A stretch of 33,837 nt of DNA from Lachnospiraceae bacterium (GTDB lineage: Bacteria > Bacillota > Clostridia > Lachnospirales > Lachnospiraceae): assembly GCA_024692905.1 (NCBI GenBank), contig JAILLY010000072.1, forward strand, positions 1-33,837. The letters are read 5' to 3'. Positions 16,643 through 25,240 of the stretch are shown in pieces; position 1 is the first letter of the stretch; the number at the start of each line of letters is the position of its first letter. The position numbers were made by a program, and so were the translations under genes. The notes beneath the pieces are model-generated. The model was not told where the DNA came from. It worked only from the letters and a program-made list of their open reading frames with translations, and did no database searches.

Positions 16643-18930
16643 CAGCCCGTAGTCCTTTCTATGTCGATAACGTCCTCGATCGCGCTTAATTTATCAACGA
16701 CCCTGTTGAGTTCCTCCCTGTCCGATACTTCAAATGATATGGAAGTCGTGGCCGTTCCCTGCCGGCTCGTACGTACATTCATCTTAAGGATACCGACATT
16801 CTTCTCGGTGAGCACCCTCGTGATCTCGGCAAGAAGTCCGTTCCTGTTTACGGAATAGATGTTGATCTCCGCCATGTAACGTTCACTTGTCTTCTCCGCA
16901 TCATGCTGCCACTCGGCTTCTATAAGCCTTGCACGTTCCATTTCAGGCAGGTTTATGATATTGATACAGTCAGTCCTGTGTATGGATACACCCCTTCCCC
17001 TTGTAACGAATCCGACGATCTCATCGCCGGGAATGGGATTGCAGCATTTGGAAAACCTTACGGCCACATCATCAATGCCGCGTACTACGATACCGCCCTT
17101 GCTCTTTACGCGGATCTTCTTCTCTTTCGCCGCCTCATTAACGTTTGAGAGAACCTCTTCATCCGAAAGGATCTTCGGATGATCGCGGTTATACAGTTCG
17201 ACCATCTTGTTTATGATCTGGCCTTCCTTAAGTCCGCCGTGGCCGACCGCGGCCCTTACCGCATCCCAGTCCTTGAATCCGTATTTATCAAGTATCGAAC
17301 GCATGTATTCGGGCTTGAATATACTTACGGGATCCACTCCGTGGCTCTTACAGTATTCATTGAGCAGTTCCTTGCCCTTTAAGATATTTTCCTCTTTGAG
17401 TTCGTTCTTGAACCACTGGTTTATCTTGTTCTTGGCCTGGGTGCTCTTTACTATATTGAGCCAGTCACGGCTGGGGCCCTTTGAATTCTGTGAGGTTATG
17501 ATCTCTATGCGGTCACCGTTGTTTAAGACGTAATCGATCGTAACGAGCCTTCCGTTTACCCTGGCCCCGATCATCTTGTTCCCTACCGCGCCGTGTATGC
17601 TGTAGGCAAAATCGATCGTGTTGGATCCGGCGGGGAGTGTCTTTACATCACCAGCCGGAGTAAAACAGTAGACCGTATCGCTGAACAGATCAAGATCGCT
17701 CTTTAAGGTATTTAAGAACTCCCTGTTATCCGAAAGATCCTTCTGCCACTCAAGTATCTGCCTAAGCCAGCTTAGCTTCTCGGCCTCCTGCTCCTCAGCT
17801 TTCTTGCCGCTTCCGGACTCCTTGTATTTCCAGTGGGCGGCTATACCGTATTCGGCCGTCTTATGCATCTCATAGGTACGTATCTGTATTTCGAAAGGCT
17901 GGCCGGTATGGCTTATCAGAGTCGTATGCAGCGACTGGTACATATTGGCCTTAGGCATCGCGATATAATCCTTGAACCTTCCGGGTATCGGCTTATACAT
18001 CTCATGTATGACACCGAGTGCGGCATAACAGTCCTTGACTGTATCAACCTTGATACGCACGGCGAACAGGTCATATATCTGGTCTATGGTCTTGTCCTGG
18101 TTGAGCATCTTTTTGTATATGCTGTAGAAATGCTTGACTCTTCCGTCTATTTCAGCCTTTATCCCGGCATTGGCGATATGATTGCTTACTTCTTGTACTA
18201 TCTCCTGGACATATTTCTCGCGTTCCGACTTTCTTATCGCGATCTTATCCACAAGGTCGTAATATACTTCGGGCTCGAGATATTTTAAAGACAGGTCATC
18301 GAGTTCCACCTTGAGTTTCGAGATACCGAGCCTCATCGCAAGGGGCGCGTATATATCCATGGTCTCCCTTGCTATCTCCTTCTGCTTCTCGGGCGGCATA
18401 TGCTTAAGCGTTCGCATGTTATGGAGACGGTCGGCCAGTTTGACCATTATGACTCTTATATCCTTGGCCATTGCAAGGAACATCTTCCTCAGGTTATCCG
18501 CCTGGAATTCAAGCTTATCCTCGTTATACTGCAGCTTTTCGAGCTTCGTGACACCGTCGACGATAAGTGCGACATCGGCTCCGAATTCCTTCTCAAGATC
18601 CTCTATGGTATGTTCGGTGTCTTCAACCACATCATGAAGCAGTCCCGCCGCTATGGATTCCTTGTCGAGCTGGAGTTCGGCGAGGATAACGGCAACACAG
18701 AGGGGATGGATGATATATGGTTCTCCCGATTTCCTTATCTGATCCTTATGGGCGTCATTGGCAACTCCGTAAGCCTTCTCAATAAGCGAAATATCATCGC
18801 TGGGATGATATTTTTTGACGCACTCTATCAGATCCCTGTATATATCATCGGGACACTCATATGCCTTCATGGGCTCGATACGCCCATCGTCAAGGATAAG
18901 CTCGGTTGTACGGTCCATTATCTCATCCAT
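16642..18930 (-). CDS. relA: Bifunctional (p)ppGpp synthetase/hydrolase Rel
   Basis: Makes and degrades the alarmone (p)ppGpp and senses amino-acid starvation on the ribosome. With the ATG at 18930 the protein has 762 residues. The N-terminal HD hydrolase domain is intact (H75, H99-D100, ED 103-104, LADRLHNM). The synthetase domain has YDLFAVRIKV, RFKDYIA (the RxKD form of bifunctional enzymes) and YQSLHTTL. A TGS domain (YCFTPAGDVKTLPAGS), a zinc-finger region (FSKCCNPIPGDEIVGF) and a C-terminal ACT domain follow. The frame extends to a TTG at 18972, but that lies in the leader only a few bases from the predicted start site and has no ribosome site. The chosen ATG has a weak AAGAG. Confidence 0.95.
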   Translation of the reverse strand: MDEIMDRTTELILDDGRIEPMKAYECPDDIYRDLIECVKKYHPSDDISLIEKAYGVANDAHKDQIRKSGEPYIIHPLCVAVILAELQLDKESIAAGLLHDVVEDTEHTIEDLEKEFGADVALIVDGVTKLEKLQYNEDKLEFQADNLRKMFLAMAKDIRVIMVKLADRLHNMRTLKHMPPEKQKEIARETMDIYAPLAMRLGISKLKVELDDLSLKYLEPEVYYDLVDKIAIRKSEREKYVQEIVQEVSNHIANAGIKAEIDGRVKHFYSIYKKMLNQDKTIDQIYDLFAVRIKVDTVKDCYAALGVIHEMYKPIPGRFKDYIAMPKANMYQSLHTTLISHTGQPFEIQIRTYEMHKTAEYGIAAHWKYKESGSGKKAEEQEAEKLSWLRQILEWQKDLSDNREFLNTLKSDLDLFSDTVYCFTPAGDVKTLPAGSNTIDFAYSIHGAVGNKMIGARVNGRLVTIDYVLNNGDRIEIITSQNSKGPSRDWLNIVKSTQAKNKINQWFKNELKEENILKGKELLNEYCKSHGVDPVSIFKPEYMRSILDKYGFKDWDAVRAAVGHGGLKEGQIINKMVELYNRDHPKILSDEEVLSNVNEAAKEKKIRVKSKGGIVVRGIDDVAVRFSKCCNPIPGDEIVGFVTRGRGVSIHRTDCINIINLPEMERARLIEAEWQHDAEKTSERYMAEINIYSVNRNGLLAEITRVLTEKNVGILKMNVRTSRQGTATTSISFEVSDREELNRVVDKLSAIEDVIDIERTTG

Positions 18931-18945
18931 AAACACTCTTGTCTT

Positions 18946-18961
18946 CTGCCGTAAAAGGCAG
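18946..18961 (-). promoter_or_regulatory. Small hairpin in the rel leader
   Basis: CTGCC, a TTTTAC loop and GGCAG form a 5-bp stem in the minus-strand leader, ending 15 nt before the rel ATG. It may affect ribosome access. The short stem makes this tentative. Confidence 0.25.
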
Positions 18962-18985
18962 GCTTTAAACAAAAAATGATATAAT

Positions 18986-19014
18986 ATTTTATACCACAGC
19001 GGTTAATTATTCAA
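18986..19014 (-). promoter_or_regulatory. Predicted promoter of rel
   Basis: The minus strand reads TTGAAT (19014-19009), a 17-nt spacer, then TAAAAT (18991-18986). It lies in the divergent gap between rel and the ABC-F gene. The leader would be about 49 nt long. Confidence 0.55.
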
Positions 19015-19052
19015 GAAAATCTAAAGTTTTATTTCCTATTTCATATCATTTA

Positions 19053-19061
19053 TGCTAAAAT
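19053..19061 (+). promoter_or_regulatory. Predicted extended -10 promoter of the ABC-F gene
   Basis: TGC followed by TAAAAT (19056-19061) is an extended -10. No convincing -35 lies at the right distance. The predicted start near 19068 leaves a 32-nt leader carrying GAGGAG 8 nt before the ATG. Confidence 0.4.
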
Positions 19062-19099
19062 CATTAGGCTGCTTAAAATATAAATGAGGAGAACGCGAT

Positions 19100-20737
19100 A
19101 TGATCAGTGCAAATAACGTATCCTTAAGGTTGGGCAAGAAGGCCCTGTTTGAGGATGTCAATATCAAATTCACGGAAGGAAACTGCTACGGTCTCATAGG
19201 AGCTAACGGAGCCGGCAAATCAACCTTCCTTAAGATACTTTCGGGTGCCCTTGACACCACAAAGGGTGATATAGCGATAACCCCGGGCCAGCGGCTGTCC
19301 GTACTTGAACAGGATCATTTCAAATACGACGAGTATCCCGTAATGGATACGGTCATCCTCGGGAACAAGCGTCTCTACGAGATCATGAAGGAAAAGGATG
19401 CGATCTATGCCAAGGAGGATTTCTCGGATGAGGACGGAATACGTGCGAGTGAGCTTGAGGCTGAATTTGCCGAGATGGACGGATGGGAGGCAGAATCAAA
19501 TGCCGCAACTCTTTTAAACGGCCTCGGTATAGAGACCGAACTCCACTATTCCATGATGAAGGACTTAACCGGTGCACAGAAGGTAAAGGTGCTGCTTGCC
19601 AAGGCCTTATTCGGAAACCCTGACATACTGCTCCTTGATGAGCCTACCAACCATCTTGACATGGATGCGATCGCATGGCTTGAGGAATTCCTTATAAACT
19701 TTGAGAATACGGTCATCGTTGTAAGCCATGACAGGTATTTTCTTAACAAGGTATGTACTCACACAGCCGACATAGACTACGGAAAGATCCAGCTGTATGC
19801 GGGCAATTACGATTTCTGGTACGAATCAAGCCAGCTGCTCATAAAGCAGATGAAGGAAGCAAACAAGAAGAAAGAGGAAAAGATCAAGGAACTGCAGGAA
19901 TTCATCTCCCGTTTCTCCGCAAACGCTTCCAAGAGCAAGCAGGCAACCTCACGCAAGCGTGCCCTTGAAAAGATCGAACTTGAAGAGATCAAGCCAAGCA
20001 GCCGTAAATATCCTTATATCGATTTCCGTCCCGACCGCGAGATCGGCAACGAGGTGCTTACCGTCGAAGGAATAAGCAAAACGATCGACGGCGTTAAGAT
20101 ACTCGACAATATATCGTTCATACTCGGACATGACGACAAGGTGGCCTTCGTAGGCGGAAACGAGCTCGCAAAGACCACTCTGTTTAAGATATTGACAGGA
20201 GAGATCGAACCGGACGAAGGTACTTTTAAATGGGGTGTGACCACATCACAGGCCTACTTCCCCAAGGATCCCGGAACTGAGTTTAATAACGACCTTACTA
20301 TAACAGACTGGCTCATGGGTTATTCACCCGTAAAGGATGTTACCTATGTGCGCGGCTTCCTCGGAAGGATGCTCTTCCCCGGCGAGGACGGCATCAAGAA
20401 GGTAAAGGTATTATCAGGAGGTGAAAAGGTACGCTGCCTGTTATCCAAGATGATGATATCGGGCGCTAACATTCTTATACTCGACGAGCCTACCAACCAC
20501 CTCGACATGGAAAGCATCACGGCGCTCAATAACGGCCTCATCAAATTCCCGGGCGTTATACTGTTCTCATCCCATGACCATCAGTTCGTAGAGACTACGG
20601 CAAACAGGATAATGGAGATACTGCCCGACGGCACCATGATCGACAAGATCACCACATACGACGAATACCTTGCAAGCGATGAGATGGCAAGGAAGCGTTT
20701 CGTTTATACTGCTGACAGAGAAGACGATGACAACTAG
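19100..20737 (+). CDS. ABC-F family ATPase, YbiT-like
   Basis: Soluble twin-ATPase protein of 545 residues. ABC-F proteins bind the ribosomal E site and modulate translation; some give antibiotic resistance. There are no membrane segments. NBD1 has Walker A GANGAGKST (34-42), an LTGAQ signature, LLLDEPTNHLD and VVSHDRYFL. The P-site tip linker follows (KKEEKIKELQEFISRFSANA then SKSKQATSRKR), as in YbiT. NBD2 has an unusual Walker A, GGNELAKTT (352-360), then LSGGEKVR, LILDEPTNHLDMES and SSHDHQFVE. Overall the sequence tracks E. coli YbiT well, so a housekeeping translation factor is likelier than a resistance determinant. The HAD gene starts inside its last codons. Confidence 0.9.
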   Translation: MISANNVSLRLGKKALFEDVNIKFTEGNCYGLIGANGAGKSTFLKILSGALDTTKGDIAITPGQRLSVLEQDHFKYDEYPVMDTVILGNKRLYEIMKEKDAIYAKEDFSDEDGIRASELEAEFAEMDGWEAESNAATLLNGLGIETELHYSMMKDLTGAQKVKVLLAKALFGNPDILLLDEPTNHLDMDAIAWLEEFLINFENTVIVVSHDRYFLNKVCTHTADIDYGKIQLYAGNYDFWYESSQLLIKQMKEANKKKEEKIKELQEFISRFSANASKSKQATSRKRALEKIELEEIKPSSRKYPYIDFRPDREIGNEVLTVEGISKTIDGVKILDNISFILGHDDKVAFVGGNELAKTTLFKILTGEIEPDEGTFKWGVTTSQAYFPKDPGTEFNNDLTITDWLMGYSPVKDVTYVRGFLGRMLFPGEDGIKKVKVLSGGEKVRCLLSKMMISGANILILDEPTNHLDMESITALNNGLIKFPGVILFSSHDHQFVETTANRIMEILPDGTMIDKITTYDEYLASDEMARKRFVYTADREDDDN

Positions 20738-21539
20738 GATACTCTTCACGGACCTTGACGGTACGCTGCTCGATCATGACAAAAACATAAGCCCCGGCAA
20801 TCTTGGGGCCATAGATCAGCTGATAAAAGCCGGGCATAAGTTCGTCATCGCCACGGGACGTCCGATACAAAGTGCGATAAAGATCGCCAGGCGTTATAAC
20901 TGGACCGGTGACGGTTATTATCTTGCAAGCTATAACGGCGGCCTTATATACGACTGCAGCCGCAATGAAGCCATCGTAAAATACCCGGTAAGACGTGAAT
21001 ATGTAAGGCATATCCTTGATGAAGCCTATAAGTCCGGATTACATGCGCATACTTACGATGACATAAATGTCGTATCCGAACGCGATAATGAAGAATTACG
21101 GCAGTATACGAAGGCCATAGCGGTTCCCGCCGTGATCGTTCCCGATGCCGTTTCCTATCTTAAGGAAGACCCGATAAAGGTTATCGTTATATCCGCGGCA
21201 TCGCATGAAGTGCTTGATTCTTTCAGGGAACATATGCTGCCCTGGTGCAGCGGTAAGCTCACCACCGTCTTCTCCCACCCGACTCTGCTTGAATTTGCCC
21301 ACCCCAAAGCCACAAAGGGCCTTGCGGTTAAGTTCATGTGCGGTCATTTCGGTATCCCCCTTAAGGATTCCGTTGCCGCAGGTGATGAAGAAAATGACAT
21401 TACCATGATAGAAGCTGCCGGTATCGGTGCCGCAATGTCAAACGCTTCAGGGATAACGAAAGCCGCCGCGGATTACGTTACTGAAAACGATAACGACCAC
21501 GACGGCATCGCTGAGATCATAAATAAATTCATTCTTTGA
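20727..21539 (+). CDS. HAD-superfamily Cof-type phosphatase
   Basis: HAD hydrolase of class IIB (Cof/YidA-like), 270 residues; such enzymes dephosphorylate sugar phosphates or cofactors such as FMN and PLP precursors. The substrate here cannot be read from sequence. Motif I is DLDGTLLD (nucleophile D9, acid D11), motif II ATGR, motif III the Lys of ATKGLAVK, and motif IV GDEENDITMIE. The cap domain lies between motifs II and III. I took the ATG at 20727, which overlaps the ABC-F end by 11 nt. A longer frame from 20670 lies wholly within ABC-F coding and adds nothing like the family. The last 11 nt overlap the end of ppk on the other strand. Confidence 0.88.
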   Translation: MTTRILFTDLDGTLLDHDKNISPGNLGAIDQLIKAGHKFVIATGRPIQSAIKIARRYNWTGDGYYLASYNGGLIYDCSRNEAIVKYPVRREYVRHILDEAYKSGLHAHTYDDINVVSERDNEELRQYTKAIAVPAVIVPDAVSYLKEDPIKVIVISAASHEVLDSFREHMLPWCSGKLTTVFSHPTLLEFAHPKATKGLAVKFMCGHFGIPLKDSVAAGDEENDITMIEAAGIGAAMSNASGITKAAADYVTENDNDHDGIAEIINKFIL

Positions 21540-23709
21540 TCTGGGTTTCGGGGGTAAATACCCTCTTGTTCTCAACACTCCTGCTCTTCCTGATATGTTC
21601 TCCCGTCCTTGCAACGGCCTGTGCACAGAATTCTGCCTGACAGCTTAAAAGTTCCTTGCCCCGCTTGTCTATCCTGTCATAACCGCCTTCCGCATTCATC
21701 ACTCTGGCTTTAAGCGTATCCCTTAACATAGTGTCCAGTATATTGTACACTCTTTCCTTAAGCTTCTCTTCTTCTATCGGGAACAGTATCTCGACTCTTC
21801 GCTCAAGGTTCCTCGGCATCCAGTCGGCCGACCCGCAGTAGATCTCATTGTTTCCGCAGTTTTCGAAATAGAATATCCTGCTGTGTTCAAGGAACCTTCC
21901 GACTATGGAGCGGACGGAGATGTTATCGCTTATCCCGGGGATCCCTGTCCTTAAACAGCATATCCCCCTTATGATAAGGTCGATCTTTACGCCTGCCGTC
22001 GATGCCTCATAGAGCGCCATGATTATATCCTTATCGCAGAGAGAATTTATCTTGGCAATGATCCTTGCGCTCTTTCCCTGCATGGCATGGTTCATCTCCC
22101 TGCGTATCAGCGAAAGGAACTTATCCTTAAGCCACAGCGGTGCAACGCTTAACCTGTTCCAGTTAAGCGGTTCCGAATAACCCGAAAGCATATTGAAAAC
22201 AGCCGTTGCGTCCTCACCTACAGGTTCCGAACAGGTGAGCAGGCCGATATCGGTATACAGCTTTGCGGTAGAGTCATTATAATTACCGGTGCCAAGATGG
22301 ACATAACGTCTTATCCCGTCATCCTCACGCCTTACGACCAGTGTTATCTTGCTGTGGGTCTTGAGTCCGACAAGTCCGTATATAACATGGCAGCCCGCCT
22401 GCTCAAGCTTCTTGGCCCATATTATATTATTCTCCTCATCAAACCTGGCCTTAAGTTCAACTAAAACAGTCACCTGTTTGCCGTTCTCGGCCGCCTGCGC
22501 CAAAGCTGCGATTATGGGCGAATGTCCGCTCACGCGGTAAAGAGTCTGCTTTATGGCAAGCACATTCGGATCCCTTGCGGCCTGTCTTATGAAATCAACG
22601 ATCGGCTTGAAAGTCTCGTACGGATGATGGAGCAGTATATCGCTGTTCCTGATCGCTTCGAAGATATCGCAGTCCGGCGGGAGTTCAAGTACCGGCTGGG
22701 GCGTAAAAACGGGATCCTTAAGCCGCTCATACCCTTCAAAGGAACAAAGCTTCATAAGGAAGGTTAAGTCGAGCGGACCCTGGATGCGGTAAACGGCTTC
22801 CTCCCTGCAGTTTAATTCCTTAAGAAGTATCTTCATGAGTTTGGGATCCGTATCATCGGCAACCTCAAGCCTTATGACCTCACCCCACTGCCTCTTTTTA
22901 AGCTGCCTTTCGATCTCCTTTAACAGATCGGCCGCCTCATCCTCTTCTATGGTCAGGTCGGCATTTCTCATTATACGGAAAGGATAAGCACAGATCACAT
23001 CATAATTGGCAAAAAGCTTGCCCATATTCCTCTCTATTATCTCCTCGAGCAGTATGACCGTATCACCGTCATCGCACGGGAGCTTAACTATCCTCGGGAG
23101 CACGGACGGAACCTGTACTGTCGCAAATTCCTTCTCGACCTTGTTGGATTTGTGTCCGTTCTTCGGCTTCTTGGAAACAAGGGCTCCTATGTTTAAAGTA
23201 TTGTTCCTGATGAGCGGAAAAGGCCTTGACGAGTCGACCGCCATCGGTGTCAACACAGGATATACGTTCTTAAGGAAGTAATCGTCGACGTATTCCTTCT
23301 GCTCATTGTTTAAGTCCTCATGCTTAAGGATCAGATGTATTCCCTCATTTGACATAAGCGGCATAAGCGAGCGGAGAAGCGTCGAATACTGACGGTCCAC
23401 AAGCTTATGCGTGGCTGTGCTCAAACGCGTAAGCTGTTTGGCGGGAGACATACCCGCAATATCAGGCTTCGAATACCCGGCATTTACCATGTCTTTAAGC
23501 GATGCCACACGTATCATAAAGAATTCATCAAGGTTGGAAGCAGTGATACTTAAGAACTTGACTCTCTCAAGCAGAGGGTTCGAACGGTCCCTTGCCTCAT
23601 CAAGCACGCGCTCGTTGAAAAGTATCCAGCTCAATTCCCTGTTGTAATAATACTTATGCTCCTTAAGATCCGCCTTTTTTTCCTGTTTGTATGCTTTATC
23701 CACGCTCAT
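21529..23709 (-). CDS. ppk: Polyphosphate kinase 1
   Basis: Reversibly transfers the ATP gamma-phosphate to growing inorganic polyphosphate. The 726 residues match PPK1. The N-terminal domain begins YYNRELSWILFNERVLDEA. The middle has LLHHPYETFKPIVDFI, KQTLYRVSGHSPI and VELKARFDEENNI. The catalytic domain carries HLGTGNYND (H471, the region of the phosphohistidine) followed by TAKLYTDIGLLT. The C-terminal domain has IRGICCLRTGIPG, RSIVGRFLEHSRI and GSADWMPRNLERRVE. The start codon overlaps the ppx stop as ATGA, so translation is coupled to ppx. Its 3' end overlaps the convergent HAD gene by 11 nt. Confidence 0.96.
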   Translation of the reverse strand: MSVDKAYKQEKKADLKEHKYYYNRELSWILFNERVLDEARDRSNPLLERVKFLSITASNLDEFFMIRVASLKDMVNAGYSKPDIAGMSPAKQLTRLSTATHKLVDRQYSTLLRSLMPLMSNEGIHLILKHEDLNNEQKEYVDDYFLKNVYPVLTPMAVDSSRPFPLIRNNTLNIGALVSKKPKNGHKSNKVEKEFATVQVPSVLPRIVKLPCDDGDTVILLEEIIERNMGKLFANYDVICAYPFRIMRNADLTIEEDEAADLLKEIERQLKKRQWGEVIRLEVADDTDPKLMKILLKELNCREEAVYRIQGPLDLTFLMKLCSFEGYERLKDPVFTPQPVLELPPDCDIFEAIRNSDILLHHPYETFKPIVDFIRQAARDPNVLAIKQTLYRVSGHSPIIAALAQAAENGKQVTVLVELKARFDEENNIIWAKKLEQAGCHVIYGLVGLKTHSKITLVVRREDDGIRRYVHLGTGNYNDSTAKLYTDIGLLTCSEPVGEDATAVFNMLSGYSEPLNWNRLSVAPLWLKDKFLSLIRREMNHAMQGKSARIIAKINSLCDKDIIMALYEASTAGVKIDLIIRGICCLRTGIPGISDNISVRSIVGRFLEHSRIFYFENCGNNEIYCGSADWMPRNLERRVEILFPIEEEKLKERVYNILDTMLRDTLKARVMNAEGGYDRIDKRGKELLSCQAEFCAQAVARTGEHIRKSRSVENKRVFTPETQIKE

Positions 23710-25238
23710 TCCGTCACCTTTCTTTTATTTCTGATAACGGGCTTTAATGAGAACACTTCCTCAAAAAAGCCGGATTTACGTGAGAAAAATCCCTTCTCCA
23801 GTGAGAAATCCTCATCGGAATCAATTGATATGATAAGTTCGTCATCCTTATGTGAAACCCTGACACCGTTAAGCTTGGTCCTGTAGCTTCGGCATATACC
23901 GTCAGCCACACGGAAGATAGCCGTAAGCTTGGCAGACCTTAGATATATATCTCCCGTATTCGTCCGGATCCCGTCATTCATGTCATATTCAAAGGGAACC
24001 TTGTTATACCTTACAACGTTGGCGATTATCTCACGCTCCGCATGCGACAGTCCGATCATCTCGGTTGCCATTATTATCTCATATCCGCATTCGGCCGCGG
24101 CCTCGAGGCTTATATACTTACCGCAGTCAGAGAGCATTGCGGCTATCCGTATAAGAAGACGTTCCCTGCTTCCCATCCCATGGAGCTTCTTTGTATCATC
24201 AAAGATACTCAGCGCGACCTTCTCAACGAGCCTGTTGCGTTCGACATTTCCTCCGTAACGCCTGCACATCACCTCGGCTCCGGCGATTATATCGCCTTCA
24301 AAATCATGCTTGACCTTTAAGAGCTTATTATTCTCGGCATATTCGTATGCTATACCGTCCGCAAGGCTTACGCCGGGCGTCCACATCATCCTTGCGCCCA
24401 TCATTTCAATGATCCTGCTAAGGAGCACTATCGACTGGGGAAGGAGAAGCGCACTCTCCTCATCCATGCTCATGGATCTGGCTATAAACTCAACGGATTT
24501 ATCCCTGTATGTATTTACGAGATGCATGAATTCGCGGTATGTTATAAGATCGCTGCCGTCATTGACCATCCTCATGGCATGAGAAACATAATCATCGACA
24601 ACGATAACATTCTCTATCTGCCGGTCGTTAAGATACAGGGTCCTGAATGACTCTAACTGATTATCGATAAGTTCGCCCAGTATCCTTACATAATCCACGG
24701 ATCTTACCCTGAGCGACGAAAGCATATCCTTGACCCTGAGTATCCCGAGCCGTATGTTCTGGGTGGTAACGAGGGCATCTTTGTCAAACAGGGATATCTG
24801 GATACTGCCGCCGCCTATATCGACTATGGCACAGCTTTTCTTCATCATCTCTCCGAAAGTCACGCCTCTTGAAGCGACCGCCTTGTAATGCATGAACCGC
24901 TGCTCGGAATTGCTGAGTACCTCGACCGCTATCCCGGTCCTTAACTTTATCTGCTCCGTAACTATTTCGGTATTTTCGCTCTCCCTTATCGCACTCGTGC
25001 CGTATGCCCTGTAAGCATCAACCTTATATGTGTTCATTATCGAGTTGAACTCACCGAGTACGCTGCAAAGTTCATCCATCCTCTCCGGACTGATCTTACC
25101 CGTGTGATAGGTATCGGTGCCAAGTTCGATCTTATGGCGCAGATGATCGACCTGTCTCAAACCCCTCTTATCGGATATCTCGAAGATCTTCATGGCTACT
25201 TCGTATGAACCGACATCAATGGCGGCAAACAGCTTCAT
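23706..25238 (-). CDS. ppx: Ppx/GppA exopolyphosphatase with C-terminal HD domain
   Basis: Exopolyphosphatase of the actin-like ASKHA fold; family members release phosphate from polyphosphate ends and some hydrolyse pppGpp. I chose the ATG at 25238 (MKLFAAIDVGSYEVAMKIFE), about 9 nt after AGGA. Another ATG at 25244 overlaps the upstream stop as ATGA but has the ribosome site too close. About 510 residues. The phosphate-binding motifs are AAIDVGSYEV, YGTSAIRES and CAIVDIGGGSIQIS. The C-terminal half (about 300-510) looks like the long-form HD-type domain (RIAAMLSDCGKYI, IIGLSHAEREIIANV by eye). It lies between a DUF815 ATPase and ppk in one tight operon. Confidence 0.92.
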   Translation of the reverse strand: MKLFAAIDVGSYEVAMKIFEISDKRGLRQVDHLRHKIELGTDTYHTGKISPERMDELCSVLGEFNSIMNTYKVDAYRAYGTSAIRESENTEIVTEQIKLRTGIAVEVLSNSEQRFMHYKAVASRGVTFGEMMKKSCAIVDIGGGSIQISLFDKDALVTTQNIRLGILRVKDMLSSLRVRSVDYVRILGELIDNQLESFRTLYLNDRQIENVIVVDDYVSHAMRMVNDGSDLITYREFMHLVNTYRDKSVEFIARSMSMDEESALLLPQSIVLLSRIIEMMGARMMWTPGVSLADGIAYEYAENNKLLKVKHDFEGDIIAGAEVMCRRYGGNVERNRLVEKVALSIFDDTKKLHGMGSRERLLIRIAAMLSDCGKYISLEAAAECGYEIIMATEMIGLSHAEREIIANVVRYNKVPFEYDMNDGIRTNTGDIYLRSAKLTAIFRVADGICRSYRTKLNGVRVSHKDDELIISIDSDEDFSLEKGFFSRKSGFFEEVFSLKPVIRNKRKVTE

Positions 25239-25240
25239 AC

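Noticed and set aside
19100-20737. Antibiotic-resistance ABC-F protein
   Set aside because: Sequence and length follow YbiT, a housekeeping type. No resistance-class interdomain linker can be identified by eye.
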